64,000 nucleotides of DNA, taken from positions 434,001 to 498,000 of the forward strand of contig NZ_RARC01000002.1 of assembly GCF_003719305.1 (NCBI RefSeq), written 5' to 3'. Under the pieces are notes generated by a model, which saw nothing but the letters and a program-made list of their open reading frames with translations, searched no databases and was not told where the DNA came from. Position numbers and translations under genes: made by a program. Origin of the DNA: Mycolicibacterium stellerae. Lineage in GTDB: Bacteria; Actinomycetota; Actinomycetes; Mycobacteriales; Mycobacteriaceae. This document shows positions 42,055-51,196 of the stretch, piece after piece (position 1 is the first letter of the stretch; every line of letters begins with the position of its first letter).

Positions 42055-43671
42055 ATGGCCGAGAACAAGACGGTTCACGACGTGACCTACGACCTACTTC
42101 GAGAGCTGGGTCTGACAACGGTGTTCGGAAACCCGGGTTCCACCGAGCAGACGTTCCTACAGGACTTCCCCGAAGACTTCACCTACGTGCTGGCGCTGCA
42201 GGAAGCTTCGGCGCTGGCGATGGCCGACGGCTTCGCCCAGTCGACCGGCAAGCCGGCTCTTGTCAACCTGCACACCGCCGCGGGCACCGGCAACGCGATG
42301 GGCAGCCTGGTGGCCGCGTATCGGGCCAACACCCCGTTGATCGTCACCGCCGGTCAGCAGACCCGTGAGATGTCCATCATCGACCCCTATCTGAACAACC
42401 CCGACGCCACCGAGTTTCCCAAGCCGTGGGTCAAGTGGTCCTACGAGCCGGCGCGCGCCGAAGACGTGCCCGCGGCGTTCATGCAGGCCTACGCGGTCGC
42501 CATGCAGGAGCCCAAGGGTCCGGTGTACCTGTCGATCCCGCTCGACGACTGGCACAAGCCGGCACTCGGCCCCGCGGTGGTGAGGACCGTCAGCCAGCGC
42601 ACCGCGCCGGACGGCGAGCGGCTGCGTGAGTTCGCCGATCGGATTAACCGGGCGCAACGACCGCTTCTGGTGCTGGGGCCCGAGGTCGACCGTGCCGGCG
42701 GCTGGGACGCGGGCATCGCCTTCGCCGAGAAGCTGGGGGCACCCGTCCGCGGCAGCGCGCTGGCCGATCGGGTCTCGTTCCCCGAGACCCATGCGTTGTA
42801 CGCGGGCCCGATGCCGATGACGATCGCCGAAGTGAACCAGGTGCTTCAAGGCCACGACCTCGTCATCGTGATCGGCGCTCAGGTCTTCCGCTACTACCCC
42901 TACGTGGCAGGCGACTACCTGCCGCAGGGTACCGAGCTCATCCAGATGACCGTCGATCCCCATCTCGCGTCGGCCGCACCGGTGGGCGACAGCCTGCTCG
43001 GCGATGTCCGGATCGGGCTGGAACAACTGGTCGACCTCATCGACACGCCTGTCGGGCGGCAGGCGCCTACCCCATTGGATCGGGACCGCGCCGTGCGGAC
43101 CTCGGCGACTTCGGAGCCGCTGACCGCCGACGAGGTGTACGCCACCCTGGCAACCGTCAAGCCCGACGACTCACCGGTGGTGATGGAGTCCACGTCCACG
43201 ATGGCCGAACTCTTCCAGTGGCTTCCGACCACGCGGTCCGGCAGCTTCTTCGCGACAGGAAGCGGTGGCATCGGCTGGGGCGTTCCCGGCGCCGTCGGGC
43301 TGGCGCTCGGTGACCGTGAGCGCGGGGTCGACCGGCACATCGTCGCCACCATCGGCGACGGCTCGTTCCAGTACTCCATCCAGGCGATCTGGACGGCCGC
43401 CCAGCACAAGCTGCCGATCGTCTTCGTGGTGCTGCGTAACGAGGCGTACGAGGTGCTCAAGTCGTTCGCACTGCTGGAGCAGACGCCCAACGTGCCCGCG
43501 TTGGACCTGCCCGGGCTCGACATCCCCTCGCTGGCAACCGGATTCGGATGTCATACGGCCGATGTGAAGACCACCGACGACCTCGCGAGCGAGTTCAAGC
43601 TGGCGTTGGACGCCGACGGGCCCACCGTCATCGTCGTGCACACCCAACCGGAACTGCCACATCTCGGCTGA
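42055..43671 (+). CDS. mdlC: ThDP-dependent decarboxylase, benzoylformate-decarboxylase-like
   Basis: A 538-residue three-domain ThDP enzyme. VFGNPGSTEQTFL gives the cofactor-activating Glu; ALQEASALAMADGFAQSTGKPALVNLHTAAGTGNAMG is the Pyr domain, and GDGSFQYSIQAIWTAAQHKLPIVFVVLRN the ThDP/Mg motif. Wording is closest, from memory, to benzoylformate decarboxylase (mandelate pathway). Active-site histidines of the characterised enzyme are not clearly present (Gln replaces one in ALQEAS), so the 2-oxoacid may differ. It lies upstream of a tautomerase and a quinone oxidoreductase. Confidence 0.85.
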   Translation: MAENKTVHDVTYDLLRELGLTTVFGNPGSTEQTFLQDFPEDFTYVLALQEASALAMADGFAQSTGKPALVNLHTAAGTGNAMGSLVAAYRANTPLIVTAGQQTREMSIIDPYLNNPDATEFPKPWVKWSYEPARAEDVPAAFMQAYAVAMQEPKGPVYLSIPLDDWHKPALGPAVVRTVSQRTAPDGERLREFADRINRAQRPLLVLGPEVDRAGGWDAGIAFAEKLGAPVRGSALADRVSFPETHALYAGPMPMTIAEVNQVLQGHDLVIVIGAQVFRYYPYVAGDYLPQGTELIQMTVDPHLASAAPVGDSLLGDVRIGLEQLVDLIDTPVGRQAPTPLDRDRAVRTSATSEPLTADEVYATLATVKPDDSPVVMESTSTMAELFQWLPTTRSGSFFATGSGGIGWGVPGAVGLALGDRERGVDRHIVATIGDGSFQYSIQAIWTAAQHKLPIVFVVLRNEAYEVLKSFALLEQTPNVPALDLPGLDIPSLATGFGCHTADVKTTDDLASEFKLALDADGPTVIVVHTQPELPHLG

Positions 43672-43700
43672 GATCCAGCACGAACTGTGACAGCACAGCT

Positions 43701-43725
43701 CGGCGGGGGCCACGAACCCCCGCCG
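43701..43725 (+). terminator. Strong GC hairpin between mdlC-like gene and tautomerase
   Basis: CGGCGGGGG and CCCCCGCCG form a perfect 9-bp stem with a 7-nt loop, 29 bp after the decarboxylase stop. Being between co-directional genes, it may be a partial terminator or mRNA-stabilising element. Confidence 0.5.
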
Positions 43726-43749
43726 GGCCCCGTTAATGAGGAGAAAGAA

Positions 43750-44151
43750 ATGCCCATCTATACCTGCACCACTGTCGAGTCGGCGCTCACCAGCGAAGTG
43801 AAAGCGGCTCTGGCCATGGAGATCTCACATATTCATTCGGCGATCAACCACGTTCCCAGCACATACGTGAATGTCGTGTTCCACGAGCTGCCGTCCGACT
43901 GCGTGTACACCGACGGAGTGCCGGCATGTCCACTGCTCGTCACCGGCTGGGTCCGCGACGGACATCCCGAGAATGAAACGACCCGGCTCGCAGTCACTAT
44001 CGCCGATGCCGCGACGAGGATCACCGGCATTCCCGCCGACCGCGTGCTTGTCGTGTTCGAAAGCAGCCCAGCTCATTACGCGGTCGAAGGTGGCCGCGTC
44101 CTACCCGAGCCCGGCGAAGAAGCCGCCTGGCTCGCCGCCGCAACCCGATAG
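43750..44151 (+). CDS. Tautomerase (4-oxalocrotonate tautomerase/CaaD superfamily)
   Basis: About 133 residues from the ATG at 43750 with GAGGAG upstream. MPIYTCTTVES places the catalytic Pro1 directly after Met. The repeated beta-alpha-beta plan (SALTSEVKAALAMEISHIHS, STYVNVVFHELPSDCVYTDG, ADRVLVVFESSPAHYAVEGGRVLPEPGEE) resembles the longer cis-CaaD/malonate-semialdehyde type rather than the 60-residue 4-OT. It is 8 bp from the following oxidoreductase gene. It probably tautomerises or hydrates an unsaturated oxoacid. Confidence 0.85.
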   Translation: MPIYTCTTVESALTSEVKAALAMEISHIHSAINHVPSTYVNVVFHELPSDCVYTDGVPACPLLVTGWVRDGHPENETTRLAVTIADAATRITGIPADRVLVVFESSPAHYAVEGGRVLPEPGEEAAWLAAATR

Positions 44152-44159
44152 GAGCCACC

Positions 44160-45134
44160 GTGTACGCCATCGAAGTCAAACAACTGGGTGGTCCCGACGT
44201 GTTGACATACGTCGAGGCGCCGAAGCCCGCTCCCGGTCCTCAGGAGGTGCTGATCAAGGCCGAGAGCATCGGCGTGAACTTCATCGACACGTACTTCCGC
44301 ACGGGGCTCTACCCACGCGAGCTGCCGTTCATCGTCGGAAGCGAGGTGTGCGGCACCGTCACCGCTGTCGGGGACGGAGCCACCTCACTACGGGTCGGTG
44401 ACCGGGTCGCCAGCGCCGACGCCGTTGGTGCATATGCTGAATACTGCATTGCGCCAGTGGATCTGACGGCGCGGGTGCCCGATGACATTTCCTCCCAGAC
44501 TGCCGCCTCGGCCCTGTTGAAGGGACTGACCGCACACTTTCTGATCAAGTCCGTGTACCCGGTCAAGCCCGGCGACACCGTTCTCGTGCATGCCGGCGCA
44601 GGCGGGGTGGGATCGATTCTGACCCAGTGGGCCACCAGCATGGGTGCCCGCGTCCTGACAACGGCGTCGACCCAGTCGAAGGCGGACCTGGCACGCCGCG
44701 CCGGCGCGGTCGAGGTCTTGGACTATCCAGACGACCCGCAGGATTTCGGCGCGGCGGTGCGTGCGCTCACCGACGGAAACGGTGTCGCCGCAGTCTTCGA
44801 CGGCGTTGGCAAGTCGACGTTCGACGCGAGCCTGGCCAGCCTGGCCATCCGCGGCACCTTGGCGCTGTACGGCGCCGCAAGCGGACCGGTCCCTCCTGTC
44901 GATCCGCAGCGGCTCAACACCGCCGGTTCGGTGTACCTCACGCGACCGATGCGGACCCATTTCAACCGCACGCACGACGAGTTCACATGGCGCGCGGGCG
45001 AGCTGTTCGCGGCCATCTCTGCTGGGACCGTGACCGTGACGACGGGTGAGCGCTACCACCTCAAAGACGCCGCCCAGGCGCACCGCGATCTCGAGGCCCG
45101 CAAGACGCACGGTTCGACGGTGCTGACGCCGTAG
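44160..45134 (+). CDS. NADPH:quinone oxidoreductase (zinc-independent MDR family)
   Basis: A 324-residue medium-chain reductase: VNFIDTYFRTGLYPRELPFIVGSEVCGTVTAVG, DTVLVHAGAGGVGSILTQWA (NADP-binding GxGGVG), ARRAGAVEVLDY, and a YHLKDAAQAHRDLEARKTHGSTVL ending. Zinc-ligand cysteines of alcohol dehydrogenases are absent. These features match the QOR/crotonyl-reductase group. GTG start close to the tautomerase stop, so the two are likely co-transcribed with the decarboxylase. Confidence 0.92.
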   Translation: MYAIEVKQLGGPDVLTYVEAPKPAPGPQEVLIKAESIGVNFIDTYFRTGLYPRELPFIVGSEVCGTVTAVGDGATSLRVGDRVASADAVGAYAEYCIAPVDLTARVPDDISSQTAASALLKGLTAHFLIKSVYPVKPGDTVLVHAGAGGVGSILTQWATSMGARVLTTASTQSKADLARRAGAVEVLDYPDDPQDFGAAVRALTDGNGVAAVFDGVGKSTFDASLASLAIRGTLALYGAASGPVPPVDPQRLNTAGSVYLTRPMRTHFNRTHDEFTWRAGELFAAISAGTVTVTTGERYHLKDAAQAHRDLEARKTHGSTVLTP

Positions 45135-45175
45135 CCGCGCCCGCGCTTGTCTTCGGATCGGCGACGCGTCACGAT

Positions 45176-46399
45176 GTGGCGATGCCGCCTGTCAAACGCG
45201 TCCTCATCCTCGGATCCGGCTTCGCCGGGCTGTGGGCCGCTCTCGGCGCTGCCCGGCGGCTCGACGAGCTGGGTGTCGCGCAGAGCGATGTCGATATCAC
45301 CGTCATCAGCTCGCAGCCATACCATGACATCCGGGTCCGCAACTACGAGGCCGACCTCAGCCCGTGTCGAATCCCATTGCGGGAGTTGCTCGATCCGGCA
45401 GGGATCGGCCACATCACCGCCGACGTGACGGGAATCGACGCTTCGACCGCGACGGTGAGTACGGCCGGCGGCGCGACTCTCGGGTATGACCGGTTGGTGC
45501 TCGCGGTCGGCAGCAAGGTGGCCAAACCGGACCTTCCCGGGCTGGCCGAGTTCGGCTACGACGTCGACACCTACGACGGTGCGATGACGCTGCAGGCGCA
45601 CATTCGCAGCCTGGCCGGTAGCAAGTCAGATCCCGCCAGCGCGACAGCGGTCGTCGTCGGTGCGGGCCTCACCGGCATCGAAACCGCATGTGAGCTACCG
45701 CAGATGCTGGCCGACGCGTTGGGCCCGGGCGTTACGCCGCGGGTCATCCTGGTCGACCACAACCCACACGTCGGCTCGGACATGGGTGACTCGGCCCGGC
45801 CGGTGATCGAGGATGCGTTGGCAGACAACAAGGTTGACACCATGACCGGAGAAGGCGTCGCCGCCGTCGACGAGCGACGCGTGACGTTGTCGTCCGGTGA
45901 GGTGATTCCGGCTGCGACGCTGGTGTGGTGTGCAGGCATGCGGGCCAACCGGTTGACGGCGCAGTTCGGCGTGCCGTGCGACCGGCTGGGCCGGCTGCCG
46001 GTCGACGACTATCTGAGGGTCGAAGGCATCAACCACGTGTTCGCCGCGGGCGATGTGGCGGCGGCGAAGATGGACGACGAACACCAGTCGGTGATGTCGT
46101 GTCAGCACGGCAGGCCGATGGGCCGCTATGCGGGCTACAACGTGATCAGCGACCTGCTTGGCGCTCCCATGCTGTCGCTGCGCATCCCCTGGTATGTCAC
46201 CGTTCTCGATCTCGGCCCGGCAGGCGCGGTGTACACCGAGGGCTGGGACCGCAAGGTCGTCAGCCGCGGCGAAGAGGCCAAGGCGACCAAGCGGGTCATC
46301 AACGGCGAACGCATCTATCCCCCACTCACCGGCGTCCGTGCCGAGCTGCTCGCCGCGGCCGCGCCGAACCTTCAGGCCCCTCCCGCATACGGGCAGTAA
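45176..46399 (+). CDS. NAD(P)/FAD-dependent oxidoreductase (NDH-2-like)
   Basis: A 407-residue two-dinucleotide-binding flavoprotein. VKRVLILGSGFAGLWAALGAA (FAD GxGxxG), RLVLAVGSKVAKPDLPG, ATAVVVGAGLTGIETACELPQM (NADH GxGxxG), NHVFAAGDVAAAK (FAD GD motif). Length and layout match type II NADH dehydrogenase/ferredoxin-reductase-like enzymes, but the C-terminal membrane anchor typical of Ndh is not evident. Start GTG 45176 or ATG 45182. It is 41 bp after the quinone oxidoreductase gene and might supply electrons to the quinone pool. Confidence 0.85.
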   Translation: MAMPPVKRVLILGSGFAGLWAALGAARRLDELGVAQSDVDITVISSQPYHDIRVRNYEADLSPCRIPLRELLDPAGIGHITADVTGIDASTATVSTAGGATLGYDRLVLAVGSKVAKPDLPGLAEFGYDVDTYDGAMTLQAHIRSLAGSKSDPASATAVVVGAGLTGIETACELPQMLADALGPGVTPRVILVDHNPHVGSDMGDSARPVIEDALADNKVDTMTGEGVAAVDERRVTLSSGEVIPAATLVWCAGMRANRLTAQFGVPCDRLGRLPVDDYLRVEGINHVFAAGDVAAAKMDDEHQSVMSCQHGRPMGRYAGYNVISDLLGAPMLSLRIPWYVTVLDLGPAGAVYTEGWDRKVVSRGEEAKATKRVINGERIYPPLTGVRAELLAAAAPNLQAPPAYGQ

Positions 46400-46416
46400 G
46401 CGCAACCCCCAACCCG

Positions 46417-46471
46417 TGAGCACAATGCGCAAAAGGTGCGAATCGCCTGTTAGCGCGCCTTGTGCGCACAA
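46417..46471. promoter_or_regulatory. Operator cluster: 19-bp shared element plus TTGTGCGCACAA palindrome
   Basis: TGAGCACAATGCGCAAAAG (46417-46435) is identical to the reverse complement of 54074-54092 and 18/19 identical to 48644-48662. TTGTGCGCACAA (46460-46471) is a perfect 12-bp palindrome built from the same half-site, TTGYGC. Both lie upstream of the gene at 46555. A CitB-type regulator is encoded in the same region (50355). Confidence 0.6.
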
Positions 46472-46554
46472 CCGAGCCACGGCCTGAACAGCTCCCTAAC
46501 TTCGAGTGCGGACGTGCAGAAGTGCACCGGAACACACGAAACAAGGAGCACGAA

Positions 46555-47220
46555 ATGACCACCTTTCCTTCGAATCAGAACCAGGATTGGACCGCGACGC
46601 AGGCGGCGTCGTGGCGGACCCCGTCCCCCGACGCCCCGACCATGGCGGCGTACTTCGCGCCGCAGCTTGCCTGGTCGGCCGAGCAGCCGGAGTTCAACTC
46701 GACTCCGGCGGCCTATGCCAAGCAGTCCCGGTATCCCCGTCCCGTGCTTGCCTTCGCAGTCGCAGGACTCGTCGCCGCCGCTGCGGCCGGCTTCTTCGGT
46801 GCGCTGCACGCCTCGTCCAGCAGCGCACAGAACACCGCCGCCCAGACCGCACCTGCATCCGCACCTGCACCAGCACCCATGCCTGCCGCTAAGCCGACGG
46901 CACCCGTGCACCGGACGCCGCCGCACTCGGCGAGGTCGGATGCCGGATACTCCGCGCCGGTGAGCCATCGGGCACCGCCGCAGACCCCACCCGCTCCGCA
47001 ACCACAGCCCAGCGGTGATCAGTCCGGGCAGACGTATCACGACAGCGGATCTGATCCCTCGCAGTGGAACAACAACGGCAACTTCTGGTGGATGCACTGG
47101 CGCGATCACGACAGCCGTTGGCGCAGCGACCATGACAGCCGCTGGACCTTCTTCAACCACGACCACGACCACGACAGCGACAGCCACTCGACCGGTTCGA
47201 GCGACGGAGATTCGAAGTGA
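46555..47220 (+). CDS. Single-pass membrane protein with Pro/Ala linker and His/Asp-rich C terminus
   Basis: 221 residues from the ATG at 46555 (AAGGAG 8 nt upstream). The N-terminal ~60 residues are polar. A membrane segment (RPVLAFAVAGLVAAAAAGFFGAL) is at ~62-84, then a Pro/Ala/Ser linker. The C terminus repeats DHDSRW twice and ends in alternating His-Asp (NHDHDHDSDSHS), which could bind divalent metals outside the membrane. I do not recognise a family. The stop overlaps the MFS start (GTGA), so it is co-translated with that permease. Confidence 0.75.
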   Translation: MTTFPSNQNQDWTATQAASWRTPSPDAPTMAAYFAPQLAWSAEQPEFNSTPAAYAKQSRYPRPVLAFAVAGLVAAAAAGFFGALHASSSSAQNTAAQTAPASAPAPAPMPAAKPTAPVHRTPPHSARSDAGYSAPVSHRAPPQTPPAPQPQPSGDQSGQTYHDSGSDPSQWNNNGNFWWMHWRDHDSRWRSDHDSRWTFFNHDHDHDSDSHSTGSSDGDSK

Positions 47221-48608
47221 CCGCCACTCTGGCGCAGCCCGACCAGACCGTTGGGCGCCACGACATCGGGTGCCGCCTTGACCGCCTTCCGGTCGGACGC
47301 ATCCACCGCAAGATCGTCGTCGCGATCGGGCTTGGCCTGTTCTTCGAGGTCTACGAGATCTTCCTGTCCAGCACCATCGCCACCGCCCTCAAGACCGAAT
47401 ACGGCCTCGACGGTACGGCGCTGCAACTGCTGATGGCTTCGTCGTTCCTCGGAATGTTCATCGGCGCGGCGGCTTTCGGCCGGATCGCCGACCGCATCGG
47501 GCGCAGGAGGGCGTTTCTCATCAACCTGGTGTGGTTCTCTGTGTGGAGCATCATCGGCGCCATCGCGCCGAATCCTTTGATGCTCGTCGGAGCCCGCTTC
47601 ATGGCAGGCGTCGGCGTCGGCGCGGAATACCCGGTCGCCGATTCATACCTGTCCGATGTGCTGCCGAAGGCCCATCGTGGGCGCCTGGCGGCATGGGCCT
47701 ACACCTGCTCCTTCCTCGCCGTTCCGGTGCTGGGATTCTTGTCGCTGTTCCTCAACGGCCGCAGCTTGTTTGATTTCGACGGTTGGCGAGTCCTGATGGT
47801 GATCGGCGCGATCGGTGCGTTGTTCGTCATCCTGCTGCGACGCGGGCTGCCGGAGTCGCCGAGATGGCTGGCCGGTGTCGGCCGGACCGATGAGGCTCAA
47901 GCCGCGTTGCGGGCATTCGAATCCGGTACGGGTCCGGCGACCGACGACACCGATGCAAGCAACGGGGACGTACCCGCGGCGCAACCGGCACGGCCCGCGA
48001 CTGCTGTTGGGCGGCTGAGGCTTTCGCCCTACCGGCAGCGACTGATGATGCTCGCCGTCTTCCACCTGTTCCAGCCCTTCGGCTATTACGGGTTCGGCAC
48101 GCTGGCGGCGCTGGTGTTGGTCAGCCGTGGATACGACGTGACGTCGTCGCTGTTGTTCACGGCGGTGTCGTTCATCGGCTACCCGCTCGGATCGCTCATC
48201 TCGATTCCGCTGCTGAAGAGGTTCGAACGCAAGTACCTGATCATGGCCACGGTCGCCGTGATGGCGGCATGCGGAGTGCTCTTCGCAACCGTGAGTGCTC
48301 CCGCGCTCATCGTGGTGTTCGGACTGCTGACCACGGCGGCGAGCAACGTCTTCTCGAACATCTACCACGTGTACCAGGCGGAGATCTTCCCCAGCGATGT
48401 CCGGGCCACCGCGGTCGGATTGACCTACTCGGTGTCCCGGCTCTCCAGCGCCGCGCTTCCGTTCATCCTCATCCCGGTGCTCGACCACTACGGCGCCGCA
48501 ACGATGTTCGCCGTCGTGCTCGTCGCACTCGCCGCCGCGGTCGCCGTGCTCGCGCCGATCGGACCGCGCACCACAGGAAGGAGCTCGGACGACGTCAACC
48601 CCACCTGA
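47217..48608 (+). CDS. MFS transporter (metabolite:H+ symporter type)
   Basis: A 463-residue permease with 12 predicted membrane spans. Signature motifs are GRIADRIGRRRAFL (loop 2-3), RFMAGVGVGAEYPVADSYLSDVLP (TM4), RRGLPESPRWLAG (loop 6-7) and YQAEIFPSDVRATAVGLTYSVSRL. These match the sugar/aromatic-acid/dicarboxylate symporter branch. GTG start overlaps the His/Asp-rich protein. A terminator follows, then a CitA-type kinase. Substrate is probably an organic acid, by context. Confidence 0.9.
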   Translation: MTATLAQPDQTVGRHDIGCRLDRLPVGRIHRKIVVAIGLGLFFEVYEIFLSSTIATALKTEYGLDGTALQLLMASSFLGMFIGAAAFGRIADRIGRRRAFLINLVWFSVWSIIGAIAPNPLMLVGARFMAGVGVGAEYPVADSYLSDVLPKAHRGRLAAWAYTCSFLAVPVLGFLSLFLNGRSLFDFDGWRVLMVIGAIGALFVILLRRGLPESPRWLAGVGRTDEAQAALRAFESGTGPATDDTDASNGDVPAAQPARPATAVGRLRLSPYRQRLMMLAVFHLFQPFGYYGFGTLAALVLVSRGYDVTSSLLFTAVSFIGYPLGSLISIPLLKRFERKYLIMATVAVMAACGVLFATVSAPALIVVFGLLTTAASNVFSNIYHVYQAEIFPSDVRATAVGLTYSVSRLSSAALPFILIPVLDHYGAATMFAVVLVALAAAVAVLAPIGPRTTGRSSDDVNPT

Positions 48609-48626
48609 TCGGGCACATCCGCGACG

Positions 48627-48649
48627 GCCGGCGATCTCGCCGGCTTTTG
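48627..48649 (+). terminator. Rho-independent terminator after the MFS gene
   Basis: GCCGGCGA and TCGCCGGC (48627-48644) form a perfect stem directly followed by TTTT. It ends the 46555-48608 operon. Confidence 0.7.
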
Positions 48650-48662
48650 CGCATTCTGCTCA
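48644..48662. promoter_or_regulatory. Near-identical copy of the 19-bp element upstream of the sensor kinase
   Basis: CTTTTGCGCATTCTGCTCA matches the reverse complement of the 46417 element at 18 of 19 positions. It is 22 bp before the kinase ATG, overlapping the terminator tail, which suggests autoregulation of the two-component system. Confidence 0.5.
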
Positions 48663-48684
48663 GGGTGCCGCGTACCCTCTTTCC

Positions 48685-50373
48685 ATGGCGCGGATTCGGC
48701 GCGTGGATGTGCGGCTTGCCACCCAGATTCTGGTGTTGCAAGTCGCCGTCGTGACGCTCACCCTTGGCATCGCAGGCGGGATGCTCGCCTTCTTCAGCCA
48801 TCAACGCCTCGCTGCCCAATATGAGGATCAGTCACTGGACGTGGCCCGCGCGATCGCCTTCGCGCCCGCGGTGCGCGCCGACGTTGCGAGCTACGACGCC
48901 GTCCCGTTGACGCCGAGTCCAGCGCTCACCGACAAGCTGGCCACCGGGCAGTTGCAGACGCTGGCCACGGAGGTTCAGAGGCACGCGAGCCTGTTGTTTG
49001 TGGTGATCACCAACGATCAGGGCATCAGGCTGTCCCATCCCGACAGGAACGAACTCGGTCAGCACGTCAGCACCGACCCCTCCGAGGCGTTGGCGGGCCA
49101 CGAGGTGGTGGACCGCGAGCAGGGAACTCTCGGAAGATCAGTTCGGGCGAAAGTACCTGTCTACGCGCCGAATTCGGATCGGGTGGTGGGAGAAGTCAGC
49201 GTCGGGATCTCGACGGCGGCGGTCCACCATCAGTTGTGGTCGGATGTGCGAAGGGCGGCCGTTCTGGTCGGCGTCGCGTTGATCATCGGCATCGTCGGCT
49301 CCGTGCTGCTGGCCCGGCGCTGGCGAGGACTGACGTTGGGATTGCAGCCATCCGAGATGGCCGAGTTGATCCGCGGCCAGGCAGCGGTGCTGCACGGTAT
49401 CGACGAGGGAGTGTTGGCCGTCGATACCGACTGGAAGATCACGTTCGTCAACGACGAGGCGTGTCGACTCCTCGAGGTGGGCAACGAGGCGGGCAGACCG
49501 GTCGACGAGATCGGCCTGACGCCGCGCGTGCTCGACGTCCTCAGGTCGACGGATTCGACGCCCGCACTCGCCACCGTCGGCGACCGGATCGTCGTGGTAT
49601 CGGCCCGGCACGTGGCGCGGTATGGACGCGATCTGGGCACGGTCCTCGTTGTGCGTGACCGCACCGACGTCGAAGCGCTGACCCGCCAACTGGACGCCGT
49701 GCAGTTGATGAGCACCGTCCTTCGCGCCCAACGCCACGAGTTCGCCAACCGGCTGCATCTGCTCAACGGCCTTCTGCATGGCGGCCACATCGAAGAAGCG
49801 GCGCACTACGTGGAAGAGCTGCTCGGGTCGGGCCCCCTCGGCTCGGCGATTCCCGGCATCGACGCCGTCCGCGATGCATTCCTTCAGGCGTTCTTGGCCG
49901 CCAAGGCCGCGTCCGCCAGGGAATCGGGGGTCACCCTGACGATCGGTGAGAACACCTGGGTGCCGGGCCGGCTCGCATTGCCGGTAGATGTGACGACCGT
50001 GCTGGGCAATCTGCTCGACAATGCGATCTACGCTGCGCGCACCGGGGCCACCGAGGCCAAGGTGGTGGACATCGAACTGCTGCAGGATGATTCGACGCTG
50101 CACATCACGGTCGTCGACACCGGAGACGGAATCGCACCCGACTTCGTCGACGATGTCTTCACCGAAGGCAGGTCGACGAAGCCGGACTCCGGGATACCCG
50201 GCGGACGCGGCATCGGCATGGCGTTGTCCCGACAGATCGCCCGCGCCCTTGGTGGCGACATCAGGCTGTCGAGCCAGGGCAACCCCGACGCACAGTTGTG
50301 CGGCGCAGAGTTCATCGCCCGGCTGCCGGGTGTGATGGTGGAGGAGGAAGCCCAATGGGCGGCTCAGAACTGA
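48685..50373 (+). CDS. Sensor histidine kinase, CitA/DcuS family
   Basis: A 562-residue kinase. TM1 (~13-36), extracytoplasmic sCache/PAS sensor (~40-180: VVITNDQGIRLSHPDRNELGQHVS, VYAPNSDRVVGEVSVGIS), TM2 (~190-211), cytoplasmic PAS (LHGIDEGVLAVDTDWKITFVNDEA). H351 is in LRAQRHEFANRLHLLNGLL (the SpoOB-type H-box of this family), and the ATPase has NLLDNAI and DTGDGI. CitA/DcuS kinases sense citrate or C4-dicarboxylates. The regulator gene overlaps its end by 19 bp. Confidence 0.93.
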   Translation: MARIRRVDVRLATQILVLQVAVVTLTLGIAGGMLAFFSHQRLAAQYEDQSLDVARAIAFAPAVRADVASYDAVPLTPSPALTDKLATGQLQTLATEVQRHASLLFVVITNDQGIRLSHPDRNELGQHVSTDPSEALAGHEVVDREQGTLGRSVRAKVPVYAPNSDRVVGEVSVGISTAAVHHQLWSDVRRAAVLVGVALIIGIVGSVLLARRWRGLTLGLQPSEMAELIRGQAAVLHGIDEGVLAVDTDWKITFVNDEACRLLEVGNEAGRPVDEIGLTPRVLDVLRSTDSTPALATVGDRIVVVSARHVARYGRDLGTVLVVRDRTDVEALTRQLDAVQLMSTVLRAQRHEFANRLHLLNGLLHGGHIEEAAHYVEELLGSGPLGSAIPGIDAVRDAFLQAFLAAKAASARESGVTLTIGENTWVPGRLALPVDVTTVLGNLLDNAIYAARTGATEAKVVDIELLQDDSTLHITVVDTGDGIAPDFVDDVFTEGRSTKPDSGIPGGRGIGMALSRQIARALGGDIRLSSQGNPDAQLCGAEFIARLPGVMVEEEAQWAAQN

Positions 50374-51041
50374 CCGTGCTCGTGGTCGACGACGACTTCC
50401 GGGTTGCCAACATGCACGCGGGCATCGTCAACGCGCTACCGGGCTTCACCGTGACGACGACGGCGACGACACTCGCGGCGGCCCGCAAGGCAGCCCCCGT
50501 CGACCTCGCCCTTGTCGACGTCTATCTGCCCGACGGGTCAGGCGTCGATCTGGTCCGGGAGTTACGCTGCGACAGCATGGTTTTGAGTGCTGCCACCGAC
50601 TCCCCCACGATCCGCGCCGCTATCGCCGCCGGTGCATTGAGCTACATCGTGAAGCCTTTCGCCCCCGCCGACCTGGCGGCCAGGCTCGGAGGTTACGCGC
50701 GCTACCGCAAGATCCTGGCCGGCACCAACCTCGGCGGCAAGGAGGTGGATGCCGCGCTGGATGCCCTCCGGCCGCGCATCGCGCCGACCCAGTCCCCTAC
50801 CGCGGTGACCTCCCCGACGAAGGACCTTGTGCTGCAGGCGCTTCACGCATCGGGCCTGCCGATGTCATCGGCCGAGGTGTCTGCGGAGATCGGTGTTTCG
50901 CGGGCCACCGCGCAGCGGTATCTGTCGACGCTCGCCAACTCCGGCGATGTCAAGGTCCAGCTCCGCTACGGCACGACCGGTCGGCCCGAACAGGAGTTCG
51001 TGGCCGTCGAGAAGGCGCCGCCGAGGCCGCAGCGACCCTGA
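50355..51041 (+). CDS. Response regulator, CitB/DcuR family
   Basis: 228 residues from the ATG at 50355. Receiver (1-~125) with D55 in LALVDVYLPDGSG. The C-terminal winged helix-turn-helix is DLVLQALHASGLPMSSAEVSAEIGVSRATAQRYLSTLANSGDVKVQLRYGTTGRPEQEF, typical of CitB/DctR. It pairs with the overlapping kinase. It is the best candidate to bind the 19-bp element found upstream of the MFS operon, the kinase and prpF. Confidence 0.93.
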   Translation: MGGSELTVLVVDDDFRVANMHAGIVNALPGFTVTTTATTLAAARKAAPVDLALVDVYLPDGSGVDLVRELRCDSMVLSAATDSPTIRAAIAAGALSYIVKPFAPADLAARLGGYARYRKILAGTNLGGKEVDAALDALRPRIAPTQSPTAVTSPTKDLVLQALHASGLPMSSAEVSAEIGVSRATAQRYLSTLANSGDVKVQLRYGTTGRPEQEFVAVEKAPPRPQRP

Positions 51042-51196
51042 CCGCGAGTTCGGTCTGCGCACAGGGCGCAGAAATTCGAGTGGCGCCCACCCTCACCGCA
51101 GATTCAACGGTGTCAGGACACCGGTCACGATGAGTTTCTCGGGCCACTTCAGTCTTCTTAGATGCAACGAGGCGAGCGCAGCCGGACGGAGGCCAT

